DNA from: Anaerolineae bacterium
GTDB lineage: Bacteria; Chloroflexota; Anaerolineae; Anaerolineales; UBA11579
Assembly: GCA_004297445.1 (NCBI GenBank)
Contig: SCUK01000076.1
Location: 1-61,407 of the forward strand
DNA: 61,407 bases
Direction of reading: 5' to 3'
Part shown: positions 32,516 to 41,336 of the stretch, in pieces
How the letters are laid out: each line of letters opens with the position of its first letter
Position numbering within the stretch: position 1 is the first letter of the stretch
Translations under genes and position numbers: made by a program
The notes under the pieces: model-generated
What the model was told of the DNA's origin: nothing
What the model saw: the letters and a program-made list of their open reading frames with translations, nothing else
Database searches by the model: none

Positions 32516-33592
32516 ATGCCACATCGCCTTTCCCGCCGCGAATTCCTCAAAGTGAGCAGCGCCGCCGCCGGTGCGCTGGCCGGCGTCGCGTTCACTGGGG
32601 ACTTCCCACCCGAACAGTACGAAGACCAGCCGCTGCGCATGGGGCGCGTGGCGTATGACTCCATCAGCGTCTTTGACGCGCCCAAACTCAACGCCAGCAC
32701 CGTCGGTTATCGATTCCGCGACGAACTGATGAACATCTACCGCCGCATCACCCCCGTGGACGGACCGGCCTACAACCCCCTCTGGTACCGCGTGTGGGGC
32801 GGCTACGTCCACAGCGCTTTCGTGCAGGAAGTACAGGTGCGCTTCAATGAAGTGCAGGAAACCTTCCCCGCCGGCGGCCAACTCACCGAACTCAGCGTAC
32901 CCTTCAGCCAGCCCTACAACTTTGACCGCTACGAAGGTTGGACGCCGCATTCCGAATTCCGCCTGTACTACGGCTCCACCCACTGGGTCACCGGCCTGGT
33001 GGAAGGCCCGGATGGCGGCGCGTGGTACCAGCTCACCGACGAACTCTCTGACACCTTCAAATACTACGTCCCCGCCCAGCACCTGCGCCCCATCCCGCCG
33101 GAAGAACTGGCCCCGATTAACCCGGACAGCGCCGACAAGCGCATCCAAATCGACCTCACCTGGCAAACCCTGACCGCCTACGAAGGCGACCAGGCCGTGC
33201 TGCGCACCCAGATTTCAGGCGGCGTGGGCGGCCCGGTGCCCGCCGGCAGCCTTTCGGCCGATACCCCACTGGGGGACTTCAACATCCAGGCCAAGACCGC
33301 CAGCAAGCACATGGGCGCCAGCCGCCTTACCGACACGCTGGGCGACCGCGCCCTGCCCGGCGTCCCCTGGACGATGTTCTTTGAAGCCGTCGGCGGCTAC
33401 GCCATCCACGGCGCCTACTGGCACAACAATTTCGGCTGGCCCATGAGCCGAGGCTGTGTCAACATGCGCAGTGACGAAGCCAAATGGCTGTTCCGCTGGA
33501 TCACCCCCGACTGGGATATCAACGCCGTGGAATCCTCCGCAGACTGGGAAGCCCGCGGCTTCGGCACACCGGTACGCATCATCAAAACCTGA
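32516..33592 (+). CDS. Tat-exported L,D-transpeptidase (YkuD)
   Basis: YkuD enzymes cross-link peptidoglycan through a catalytic cysteine. The 358-residue protein starts with a twin-arginine signal (MPHRLSRREFLKVSSAAAG). After a central region with an SH3-like look (FDAPKLNASTVGYRFRDE) comes the YkuD domain from about residue 200 (DKRIQIDLTWQTLTAYEGDQ), with His298 in YAIHGAYWHN and catalytic Cys314 in MSRGCVNM. All catalytic residues are intact. Tat export implies that it folds before export. It abuts the GHMP kinase gene (stop and start adjacent), suggesting a joint envelope role. Confidence 0.93.
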   Translation: MPHRLSRREFLKVSSAAAGALAGVAFTGDFPPEQYEDQPLRMGRVAYDSISVFDAPKLNASTVGYRFRDELMNIYRRITPVDGPAYNPLWYRVWGGYVHSAFVQEVQVRFNEVQETFPAGGQLTELSVPFSQPYNFDRYEGWTPHSEFRLYYGSTHWVTGLVEGPDGGAWYQLTDELSDTFKYYVPAQHLRPIPPEELAPINPDSADKRIQIDLTWQTLTAYEGDQAVLRTQISGGVGGPVPAGSLSADTPLGDFNIQAKTASKHMGASRLTDTLGDRALPGVPWTMFFEAVGGYAIHGAYWHNNFGWPMSRGCVNMRSDEAKWLFRWITPDWDINAVESSADWEARGFGTPVRIIKT

Positions 33593-34612
33593 ATGAAAAC
33601 CATCGCTTGCGCCCCGATACGCATTTGCGACAACGGCGGCTGGACCGATACCTGGTTCGCCCGCCATGGCGCGGTCTGCCATGTGGCGGTCACCCCCATC
33701 GTGCAGGCGCAGGTGGAAACCGTGGCGCGGGGCACGCTCCAGAAACGGGTGTGGCTGGCGGCCTCCAATTTTGGCCAGGCTTACTACTTTGACCCCGGCA
33801 ACGGCGGCTATGAGAAACACCCGCTGCTGGAAGCCGCTATCGCCCGCATCGGCCTGCCGGACGATGTCGACGCCAAAATCACGCTGCACTCGCGCACCCC
33901 GCCCGGCGCGGGCACCGGCACCTCGGCGGCGGTGTGCGTGGCGCTCCTGGCCGCGCTAGACGTGCTGCGCGGCGGCCAGCTCAGCCTGCGCGACCTGGCC
34001 TATGAAGCTTATGCCGTGGAAACCGAGATGCTCGGCCGCCAATCCGGCATCCAGGACCAACTGGCGGCCGCCTATGGCGGCATCAACTGGATTGAAGTGG
34101 ATGACTATCCGCAGGCGCGCGTTCGGCCGCTGGCCCTCAACCTGCCCTTCCGCAAGACGCTCGAGTCACAATTGCGCCTGGCCTATCTGGGCGCGGCGCA
34201 CAACTCCAGCGGCGTGCACGAGATGGTGATTCGTGAACAGGAAGACCTGGGGCCGGACAGCCCGCGGCTGGAAACCCTGCGCCGCACCGCCGCGCAGGCG
34301 CGCGACGCCCTGCTGGCCGAAGACCTGCCCGCCTACGGCCGCGCCCTCACCGCCAACACCGAAGGCCAGATGGCGCTGCACCCTGACCTCGTGAATGACA
34401 CCGCCCGGCGGCTGATAGAAATAGCAAAAGCCCACGGGGCGCTGGGTTGGAAGGTGAACGGCGCCGGCGGCGAAGGCGGCTCGGTGGCGCTCCTTGCTGC
34501 CGGGGGCACCCAGGACGCGCTGGTGACCGCCGCCAAACAGGAACTGCCCCAGGTGGCGTTTCTTCCCCTGCGCCTGAGTCCCGGCGGCGTGCGCGTGCAA
34601 TCTTTCGATTAG
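33593..34612 (+). CDS. GHMP family sugar kinase
   Basis: This is a small-molecule kinase of 339 aa. The N-terminal substrate motif is APIRICDNGGWTDTW, the ATP-binding GHMP motif is PPGAGTGTSAAVCVALLAAL (about residues 101-120), and the C-terminal motif reads WKVNGAGGEGGSVALLAA. This arrangement is closest to heptose-7-phosphate or L-fucose/galactose-type kinases, but GGWTDTW differs from the usual GGGTD, so I do not assign a sugar. The start codon follows the transpeptidase stop with no gap. A strong terminator follows. Confidence 0.88.
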   Translation: MKTIACAPIRICDNGGWTDTWFARHGAVCHVAVTPIVQAQVETVARGTLQKRVWLAASNFGQAYYFDPGNGGYEKHPLLEAAIARIGLPDDVDAKITLHSRTPPGAGTGTSAAVCVALLAALDVLRGGQLSLRDLAYEAYAVETEMLGRQSGIQDQLAAAYGGINWIEVDDYPQARVRPLALNLPFRKTLESQLRLAYLGAAHNSSGVHEMVIREQEDLGPDSPRLETLRRTAAQARDALLAEDLPAYGRALTANTEGQMALHPDLVNDTARRLIEIAKAHGALGWKVNGAGGEGGSVALLAAGGTQDALVTAAKQELPQVAFLPLRLSPGGVRVQSFD

Positions 34613-34613
34613 C

Positions 34614-34651
34614 AATAAAACGACCTCCCGAAACCGGGAGGTCGTTTTATT
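34614..34651. terminator. Bidirectional intrinsic terminator
   Basis: A perfect 17-bp stem (34614-34630 with 34635-34651) has an A-rich left arm and a T-rich right arm. It serves both the GHMP kinase (plus) and the FecR/LysM gene (minus). Confidence 0.9.
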
Positions 34652-34673
34652 TGGTCTGAATCACATCCGGTTA

Positions 34674-36533
34674 TCAGATACCGGAACAGTCAAGGGGATC
34701 ATTGAACTTGAAGTGGGTCAGTGGGAAGTAAGTGACGTTGTAAAGATAGTCCTGAGCCTTGATACGCCAGTACACAACATCCGTCGCTGTCGGTACGCCA
34801 TCCGTAGCGCTGTCCAGGTTGGCGAACGCCTCATAAGTGTTCGAACCGATGTAGGGCAGCGAGTACAAGTATGGGAACGGCGTGCTGAAGCTCGAGTCAT
34901 TAATCGCGTATTCGAGCGTCACGCTCATAATGCCATCGATGTCGGTCACCTCCACTGTGTACTGATTGGTACAGGAAAGGATGGTGGTATTGTCGCCGGG
35001 GGCGTTAATCAGGTTGAAGAACGTATTGGGGTCCGGCGTGGCGGTCGGCGTGGGATTGGGCCCGCAGTCCAAAGTATCGGTGTAGGAGCGCGGGGTGGTC
35101 GGGTAGGTTTGCGTCCAGCCGGGATTGTCAATCATCTGGAAGCGGTAGTACACCGTGTCCGTGCCGGGGGTGCCGGAGGTATCCAGTTGCGTGGTGCGGC
35201 TGTAGGTGCCACCGCCCTGGTCGAACAGCAACTCATAGTTGGGGCTGGTGAAGCCGGGGTCATTGACAGACCACACGAGTTTCACCTGCATCACGCCGTC
35301 CGGGTCGGTGACATCAATGCTGAACAGGTTGGCGCAGGTGCCAATGCTGGTCACATCTGGCCCGATGGGGTTGCTGAATACCGCGTTGGTCCCACTGCCC
35401 CAGGTGGTGGCCGTTGGCGTCTTGGTCACGGTCGCGGTGCGGGTGGCCGTGGGCGTCACCGGCGTGGGGGTGCGGGTGGCGGTGGCCGGCCCGCTGGTAT
35501 TGGTGTTGGTGCGCACCGGCGTGAGGGTACGGGTGGGCGTGTTGCTCGGCGTCAGCGTGATGGTGGGCGTGGTGGTCGGCACGTTGGGCACATACAGCCC
35601 CTGACCCACCAGCAATACTGTGGAAGTGCCCATGCAATTGGCGCGCTGGATGTCCGTCATCGGCACGCGGAAAGCGTTGGAAAGCGAGAACAACGTGTCG
35701 CCGGATACGACGGTGTAAACAATCCAGCCGTCCGGCGGGCCGCACTCGATGGCGGTGGCCGTGGGCGTGGCGGTGGGGCGGCCGTCAGCAGTGTTGCTGG
35801 GGGCGGGCGTGCTGGTCGGCTGGCCGGGTTCCGCCGTGTCGGTGGGCGGCACGGGGGTCAGGGTGGCTTGTTCCGCGGTTGGGGATAGCGGGACAACCAC
35901 TAACGTAGCTTCCGGGTTGGAGTCCAGCCAGCGCTGGATATCCTGGTCGTCCATGTCGCCGCTTTCGGGCGGGGTGGTGGCGTTGAGGATGCGGGCGGTC
36001 TCGCCCGCGCCCAGCACCACGCTGCCGCCGTCATTGCTGAGGGTACACATGCCTTCGAGGCAGGTGATGATGGTTTCGCCGGTATCCGGGCTGACGCGCA
36101 CATTGAGGTAAGAACCGCGCACCGACGCCAGGCCGGAGGGGGTATCGATGTTGACCTGGCCGCCGTTGAGGATGATCCACAGTTCGCCGATGTCCAGTTT
36201 GAACAGGGCGAACACGCCATCGGTGGTGTTGTCCATTTGTTCGAGGGTGAAGGTCGTCAGCGGGCCGACGCGCACGATGGTACCGTTGGAGATATCCACC
36301 CGGGCGCGGCCGTCTTCATGGGTCACGACCTGGTCGCTCACGCTGATGATGACCCCGTTGGTAGCGTTCACCAGCAGGCCGTCGGTGGGTTTAAGCGTCT
36401 GCACCGTGCCGCTGATTTCGTTCAACGCGGCGGTAATCGGTGCCGTGGTGGTATCGCCGCGGCCCTGGGCACACGTCAATGCGCTCAACGCCAGGACAGC
36501 CAGCACAATCAAGGGACGGTTTTTGGTAGCCAT
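34674..36533 (-). CDS. Exported FecR/LysM multidomain protein
   Basis: This is a 619-residue exported protein. A signal peptide (about 1-22) ends in SALTCAQG, a poor lipobox because Thr precedes the Cys. Residues about 35-190 form a FecR domain (VDISNGTIVRVGPLTTFTLE, TPSGLASVRGSYLNV). After a Thr/Pro linker comes a LysM domain (VYTVVSGDTLFSLSNAFRVP, about 270-315), which usually binds peptidoglycan. A long Thr/Pro-rich linker follows, and then two related C-terminal domains of about 95 residues, each with DVTDPDGVMQVKL- or EVTDIDGIMSVTLEYAIND-type strands and a Cys pair. It could link the cell wall to a surface complex. No FecI-type sigma gene is adjacent. Confidence 0.85.
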   Translation of the reverse strand: MATKNRPLIVLAVLALSALTCAQGRGDTTTAPITAALNEISGTVQTLKPTDGLLVNATNGVIISVSDQVVTHEDGRARVDISNGTIVRVGPLTTFTLEQMDNTTDGVFALFKLDIGELWIILNGGQVNIDTPSGLASVRGSYLNVRVSPDTGETIITCLEGMCTLSNDGGSVVLGAGETARILNATTPPESGDMDDQDIQRWLDSNPEATLVVVPLSPTAEQATLTPVPPTDTAEPGQPTSTPAPSNTADGRPTATPTATAIECGPPDGWIVYTVVSGDTLFSLSNAFRVPMTDIQRANCMGTSTVLLVGQGLYVPNVPTTTPTITLTPSNTPTRTLTPVRTNTNTSGPATATRTPTPVTPTATRTATVTKTPTATTWGSGTNAVFSNPIGPDVTSIGTCANLFSIDVTDPDGVMQVKLVWSVNDPGFTSPNYELLFDQGGGTYSRTTQLDTSGTPGTDTVYYRFQMIDNPGWTQTYPTTPRSYTDTLDCGPNPTPTATPDPNTFFNLINAPGDNTTILSCTNQYTVEVTDIDGIMSVTLEYAINDSSFSTPFPYLYSLPYIGSNTYEAFANLDSATDGVPTATDVVYWRIKAQDYLYNVTYFPLTHFKFNDPLDCSGI

Positions 36534-36584
36534 AGATAAATCCTTCTCAACGAATCAAAAGTCGCCAGGTTGACCTGATAACCT

Positions 36585-36613
36585 AATGTACGGTAAGTGT
36601 AGCCGCCAACCAA
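36585..36613 (-). promoter_or_regulatory. Candidate promoter of the FecR/LysM gene
   Basis: Minus strand: TTGGTT (36613-36608), 17 nt, TACATT (36590-36585), about 45 nt before the leader's AAGGAT ribosome-binding site. Both boxes are imperfect. Confidence 0.4.
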
Positions 36614-36673
36614 TAGGAATTTAGTCCCCGATGGGTGTTAAAAGCATTGCGGAGAGAGTGACCAGACCTCCGC

Positions 36674-38182
36674 TTACTTCGCGGCCGGGCCGGCCGCCTT
36701 GCCCTGCTCAATGGCCTTGTCCACATTCACCATCGGCAGCAGCAGCAGCCCCGCCAGGAAGAAGAAGATGATGGAGAGCAGCCCCAGCCGCAGGGAGCCG
36801 GTTTGCTGGTTGACCACGCCGAAGACGAACGTGCCCATCCATGAGGTGCCGCGCTCGCTGACCTCGTAGAACGAGTAGAACTCGGCTTCCTGCTCCTTGG
36901 GAATCATCTGGGCGAACAGGCTGCGGCTCAGCGCCTGGCTGCCACCCAGCACCAGCGCAATCACGAAGCCCAGCACCCAGAATTCCAGTTCGGCCTGGGT
37001 GATGCCCAGCGAAGTGGTGTTGAAGTTGCGCATGCCGCCCCACGCATAGATGGTGGTGATGCTCCAGATGACGAGGCTGATGATGATGGCGCGCTTGGTG
37101 GTGGTTTTGCCCGCCAGCCAGGCGAACCCATTGGCACCAAAGTAGGCCACAAACTGAATCATCAGGATGACGAGGATGAGGTTGGTGGACGACATGCCCA
37201 GTTCTTCGGCGGCGAAGATGGCGGCGATGGCGATGACGGTCTGGATGCCGTCGTTGTACAGCAGGTAGGCGGCCAGGAACTTCATCGCTTCCGGCAGGGT
37301 GCGGCTTTTGCGCGCCAGGAACAAAACCAGCACGATGACCGGCCCGACCGCCGGGGCAATGACCAGCGTGGTGGGCAGGTTGAGGAAGAAGAACACCGGA
37401 ATGAGAAGCGGCAGGGTCATCAGGATGGTGATGGTGAGTGTGGGCACTTCGATGAGCTTCGCCAGTTGCGAGAAGCCGATGCTCAGGTAGGTTTCGCCCT
37501 GCGGCAGGGGGCGGATGGCATGGCGCGACTGGATGCTGCGGAAGGTGATCTGGCTGAAGCCCAGCCACCACAGACCTGCGGATGCAAGGCTGATGCGGGC
37601 GACCATTGCGGTATCCAGACCGAGGTTTTCGCCGAACATGAACAGCGCCAGGTTGAGCAGCAGGAGCAAACCGCCGCCGGCGTAGCCCATGGCGAATCCG
37701 CGCGCCGAGACTTTGTCGCGCATGTCTTCGCTGGCGATGTCCGGCAGGTAGGCGTTGTAGAACACGATGCCGGCGCCAAACGAGATGTTGGCGACGATGA
37801 ACAGCAGGCCGCCCAGCCAGTGCAGGCCGGGCGTCAGGAAGAACAGCAGGATGGTGGAGAGCGCGCCGAGGGTGCTGAAGAACATCATCAGCCGCTTGCG
37901 CATGTGGGAGTAGTCCGCCAGCGCGCCCAGGATGGGCAGGAAGGTGACCTGCATCAGCACCGAGGCTGAGATGCAGTAGGCGAAATACGAGTCGAAGGCG
38001 ATGGGCACATTGCCGAGGTGCAGCAGGCCGTTGGCATCCGCGGCGCCTTCGGCGAGGCTGGTGAGATACGGGCCGAGAAAGACGGTGACGACGGTGGTGC
38101 TGAAGGCCGAGTTGGCCCAGTCGAACATCGTCCAGCCGAAGATTTCTTTCTTGTCATTCATGGGTTTGGCGGCGGTGGTCAT
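36674..38182 (-). CDS. MFS transporter, UMF1/Atg22-like
   Basis: This membrane transporter of 502 aa has about 12 helices. The opening FGWTMFDWANSAFSTTVVTV is the hallmark of the UMF1 family (bacterial relatives of yeast vacuolar Atg22 effluxers). Other family landmarks are PILGALADYSHMRKRLMMFF (cytoplasmic loop 2-3) and LFAQMIPKEQEAEFYSFYEV in the second half. The C-terminus is short and polar (GKAAGPAAK). It is monocistronic. The substrate is not known; amino-acid efflux is known only for the fungal relatives. Confidence 0.9.
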   Translation of the reverse strand: MTTAAKPMNDKKEIFGWTMFDWANSAFSTTVVTVFLGPYLTSLAEGAADANGLLHLGNVPIAFDSYFAYCISASVLMQVTFLPILGALADYSHMRKRLMMFFSTLGALSTILLFFLTPGLHWLGGLLFIVANISFGAGIVFYNAYLPDIASEDMRDKVSARGFAMGYAGGGLLLLLNLALFMFGENLGLDTAMVARISLASAGLWWLGFSQITFRSIQSRHAIRPLPQGETYLSIGFSQLAKLIEVPTLTITILMTLPLLIPVFFFLNLPTTLVIAPAVGPVIVLVLFLARKSRTLPEAMKFLAAYLLYNDGIQTVIAIAAIFAAEELGMSSTNLILVILMIQFVAYFGANGFAWLAGKTTTKRAIIISLVIWSITTIYAWGGMRNFNTTSLGITQAELEFWVLGFVIALVLGGSQALSRSLFAQMIPKEQEAEFYSFYEVSERGTSWMGTFVFGVVNQQTGSLRLGLLSIIFFFLAGLLLLPMVNVDKAIEQGKAAGPAAK

Positions 38183-38360
38183 GGGGCATCCTCCTCACGG
38201 GATGGCATGGGTTTGGGTAATGGTACTGGAAAACGGGCATTCCGGCCCGCGCGACCGCGCAGGGAGTTGTTGGCGATAGAGAGAAAAACCCCTGCGGGGC
38301 GGGAAAGTTACCCTGCGAGGGATACCTGGCGAGGGAAAGATGGGCGTGTCTGGTTGAGTT

Positions 38361-38539
38361 TGTCATTCCGAGTGACCGAGCGCAGCGAGGGAAAGAGGAA
38401 TCTCGCGAGAGGCGAGTTGATTGGGTGTGTGTGGGCGACGGAAAGACTCTGCGTGAGCGAGGCGGGTTGGTACGAACCGGGTGGAATTGGCAGCGAGCCT
38501 GGTGATCGCGAGATTCTTCGCTTCGCTCAGAATGACAAG
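38361..38539. repeat. Imperfect inverted repeat of the TGTCATTCTGAGCGAAG type
   Basis: TGTCATTCCGAGTGACCGAG near 38361, ending GGAATCTCGCGAG, faces its mirror image ATCGCGAGATTCTTCGCTTC near 38505, ending CTCAGAATGACA. The two halves are separated by about 95 nt. This motif resembles a palindromic repeat known from many bacterial genomes; it is non-coding. Confidence 0.6.
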
Positions 38540-38568
38540 AGGGGGCAGGCTGTTTCCAGGAGGGCGGC

Positions 38569-38588
38569 GGGCGCAGCATGCTGCGCCC
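38569..38588. repeat. Perfect 20-nt palindrome
   Basis: GGGCGCAGCATGCTGCGCCC is a perfect palindrome followed by CCTAC. It lies about 90 nt upstream of the hppA -35 box and resembles the palindrome after rpoD. Confidence 0.55.
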
Positions 38589-38804
38589 CTACAGGGAGCA
38601 AGGGGGATGAACGCCGGGTGGGAGTGTTTGCCCCCTACCCAGCACTTCGGCACTTCCGGACGCCTTTGCCTTGAACAGGTTGACACATCCACCCCGCGCC
38701 TGTACAATGCCCTGCGTCAGTTTTCACAAAGTGGGCACACGTCTGTTGGCTGCACTTATATTGAAGTGAAAACCAAAAACACCTTTGTGTGAGGAGAAAC
38801 CACA

Positions 38805-41144
38805 ATGTCACAACTTGGTTTAACCGCATTTGAAAATGCGGCCATCTGGGCAGTGCTGGGCGTGGCCGTTTTGGGCCTGGCCTATGCGCTGTTCCTGCGC
38901 AAGCAGGTGCTGGCGGAAGACACCGGCACCGCCAAAATGCAGGAAGTGTGGGGCGCCATCCGTGACGGCGCCGATGCTTACCTGCGCCGCCAGTTGCGCT
39001 CCATCATCCCCCTGATCGTCATCCTGACCATCGCCATGTACTTCTCGGTCGCCATTGTGCCGCCCACGCCGGAAGCGCTCGAACGCTTCCACGGGCTGGA
39101 CAACGCCACCGTGAGCCTATACATCGGCCTGGGCCGCGCCATCGGCTTCATCATGGGCTCGCTGTTCTCGCTGACGGTCGGGCAGATCGGCATGCGCATG
39201 GCGGTGCAGGCGAATGTGCGCGTGGCCTCGGCGGCGCGCTACTCGTTTGGCGACGCGCTGCGCATCGCCTACCGCGCCGGCACCATCACCGGCATGCTGA
39301 CCGACGGCCTGGGCCTGCTGGGCGGCACGCTCATCTTCGTGGTCTTCGGCATCGCCGCGCCGGATGCGCTGCTGGGCTTCGGCTTCGGCGGCACGCTGCT
39401 GGCGCTGTTCATGCGCGTGGGCGGCGGCATCTTCACCAAGGCCGCGGATGTGGGCGCGGACCTGGTCGGCAAGGTGGAGAACGACATCCCTGAAGACGAC
39501 CCGCGCAACCCCGCGGTGGTGGCCGATCTGGTCGGCGACAACGTGGGCGACTGCGCCGGCATGGCCGCCGACATCTTCGAATCCTACGAAGTGACCATCG
39601 TTTCCGGCCTCATCCTCGGCGTGGCGCTGTTCCACATCACCGGCCACATCGAATGGCTGATTTACCCGCTCATCGTGCGCGGCATCGGCGTGCTGTCCTC
39701 CATCATCGGCACCTACTTCGTTAAGGCCGGCAAGGAAGGCACCAGCGAGAAAGCCATGAGCGCTATCTTCTCCGGCTTCCTGACTTCTGCCGCCATCTCG
39801 GTGGTGCTGTTCTTCATCGCGGCGTACTTCTACCTTAACGTGTTCGCCGGGAACGACCCCATGCCGGGCGGCTGGTGGCGCACACCCCTCGCCGTGGGCG
39901 TGGGCGTGCTGCTCGCCATCCTCATCGACCGCATGACGGAATACTTCACCGGCACGCACAAATCGCCGGTGCAGGAAATCAAGAAAGCCGCGGATACCGG
40001 CCCCGCCACCCTGATTTTGCAGGGCATCGCCGTCGGTTATGAATCCTCCGTGTGGGCGGTGGTCACCATTGCCGCCACCATCGTCGGCTCCATCTTCATC
40101 TTCGGCGGCCTGAGCGCCGACCCGGTGGAGAACGTCACCTTCATTTTGTACGGCGTCGCCATGACCGGCATCGGCATGCTGACGCTGACCGGCAACAACG
40201 TGGCGATGGACTCCTTCGGCCCGATTGCCGACAATGCCGCCGGCATCGGCGAAATGTCCTGGTCCGAGACCAAGACCGAGGAAACCGACCGCGCCCAGCA
40301 AATCATGGCCGACCTGGATGCGGTGGGCAACACCACCAAAGCCATCACCAAGGGCGTCGCCATCGGTTCGGCGGTCATCGCGGCGGTCTCGCTGTTCGGC
40401 TCGTTCCTGGTGGACGTGAGCCGGGCGCAGGCCTCGCTCGGCATCCCGCTGGCCGAACGCATCGCCAACATCGGCATCCGCGTGGACATCCCGCAGGTGT
40501 TCGTCGGTATGCTCATCGGCGGTGCGCTGCCGTGGCTGTTCTCGTCGTTCGCGGTGCAGGCCGTCAGCCGCGCCTCGGCGCTCATCGTGCAGGAGGCGCG
40601 CCGCCAGTTCCGCCTCGGCGTGCTGGAAGGCAAAGTGCCGCCGGACTACAAGCAGGCGGTCGGCATCGCCACCACCGCGGCGCAGAAGGAACTGGTGCCG
40701 CTGGCCCTGCTGGGCGTGCTGACCCCCATCCTGGTGGGTTTGCTGCTCAAAGTGGAGGCGCTGGGCGGCTTCCTGGCCGGCATCATCCTCTCCGGGCAAC
40801 TGCTGGCGGTGTTCATGAACAACGCCGGCGGCGCGTGGGACAATGCCAAGAAACTCATCGAAGATGAGCCGCGTGACGCCGCCAAGGGTCTGGGCAAAGG
40901 CTCAGAGCGCCACAAGGCCGCCGTCGTCGGCGACACCGTTGGCGACCCGATGAAAGACACCGCCGGCCCAGCGCTGAACCCGATGATTAAGGTCGTCAAT
41001 CTCGTCTCGGTCATCGTGGCCCCCATCGTCGTGCAGTATGCCGAACTGGGTATCGGCGGCTGGGTGGCGGTTGCGCTGCTCGTCGCGGGCCTGTACTGGG
41101 CTATCCGCACCAGCAAGCGCCCCGCCGAAGCGCTGACCAAGTAA
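38805..41144 (+). CDS. hppA: Membrane H+-translocating pyrophosphatase, K+-independent
   Basis: HppA couples hydrolysis of pyrophosphate to proton export across the membrane. The protein (779 aa) has about 16 hydrophobic helices. Substrate motifs are intact: KAADVGADLVGKVENDIPED, DNVGDCAGMAADIFESYE and, near the end, KAAVVGDTVGDPMKDTAGPA. The residue that separates ion classes is Lys512 in GNTTKA; K+-dependent enzymes have Ala there, so this one should be K+-independent and proton pumping. The gene has its own strong promoter and terminator. Pumping from waste pyrophosphate saves ATP in energy-poor growth. Confidence 0.97.
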   Translation: MSQLGLTAFENAAIWAVLGVAVLGLAYALFLRKQVLAEDTGTAKMQEVWGAIRDGADAYLRRQLRSIIPLIVILTIAMYFSVAIVPPTPEALERFHGLDNATVSLYIGLGRAIGFIMGSLFSLTVGQIGMRMAVQANVRVASAARYSFGDALRIAYRAGTITGMLTDGLGLLGGTLIFVVFGIAAPDALLGFGFGGTLLALFMRVGGGIFTKAADVGADLVGKVENDIPEDDPRNPAVVADLVGDNVGDCAGMAADIFESYEVTIVSGLILGVALFHITGHIEWLIYPLIVRGIGVLSSIIGTYFVKAGKEGTSEKAMSAIFSGFLTSAAISVVLFFIAAYFYLNVFAGNDPMPGGWWRTPLAVGVGVLLAILIDRMTEYFTGTHKSPVQEIKKAADTGPATLILQGIAVGYESSVWAVVTIAATIVGSIFIFGGLSADPVENVTFILYGVAMTGIGMLTLTGNNVAMDSFGPIADNAAGIGEMSWSETKTEETDRAQQIMADLDAVGNTTKAITKGVAIGSAVIAAVSLFGSFLVDVSRAQASLGIPLAERIANIGIRVDIPQVFVGMLIGGALPWLFSSFAVQAVSRASALIVQEARRQFRLGVLEGKVPPDYKQAVGIATTAAQKELVPLALLGVLTPILVGLLLKVEALGGFLAGIILSGQLLAVFMNNAGGAWDNAKKLIEDEPRDAAKGLGKGSERHKAAVVGDTVGDPMKDTAGPALNPMIKVVNLVSVIVAPIVVQYAELGIGGWVAVALLVAGLYWAIRTSKRPAEALTK

Positions 41145-41166
41145 CCCCGGTTGGTTCGTCATCCCG

Positions 41167-41197
41167 CGAGGGAGGCCGCAAGGTCTCCCTCGTTTTT
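41167..41197 (+). terminator. Intrinsic terminator of hppA
   Basis: An 11-bp stem (41167-41177 with 41182-41192, one G-T pair) closed by a GCAA tetraloop is followed by TTTTT. Confidence 0.9.
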
Positions 41198-41336
41198 ATT
41201 CTGTATGGAGCGCAACGCGCGTTTTGCATGACGGAAGCCATGTTTCCCACCATTTTCCGTACTCGTACGCCGATAAAACTTGCATCCACCGCGAATTCAG
41301 GGCATACTACAATAATGGAAGGATTCTATCCACCGT

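Larger units (their letters stand above)
38183..38804. promoter_or_regulatory. hppA: Intergenic region with hppA promoter and repeats
   Basis: The hppA promoter is unusually clear: TTGACA (38680-38685), 17 nt, TACAAT (38703-38708), about 90 nt before the ribosome-binding site GAGGAG. Upstream are the dispersed-type inverted repeat 38361-38539 and the palindrome 38569-38588, described separately. No coding sequence is convincing in this stretch. Confidence 0.75.

Noticed and set aside
31148..33166. Minus-strand frame of 672 codons over the hydrolase-cNMP and transpeptidase genes
   Set aside because: It is Gly/Val/His-rich antisense sequence of two well-supported plus-strand genes, with no recognisable domain.
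39117..40799. Minus-strand frame of 560 codons inside hppA
   Set aside because: It is very rich in His, Asp, Arg and Gln, as expected for the antisense of a GC-rich membrane protein gene. HppA motifs on the plus strand are complete.
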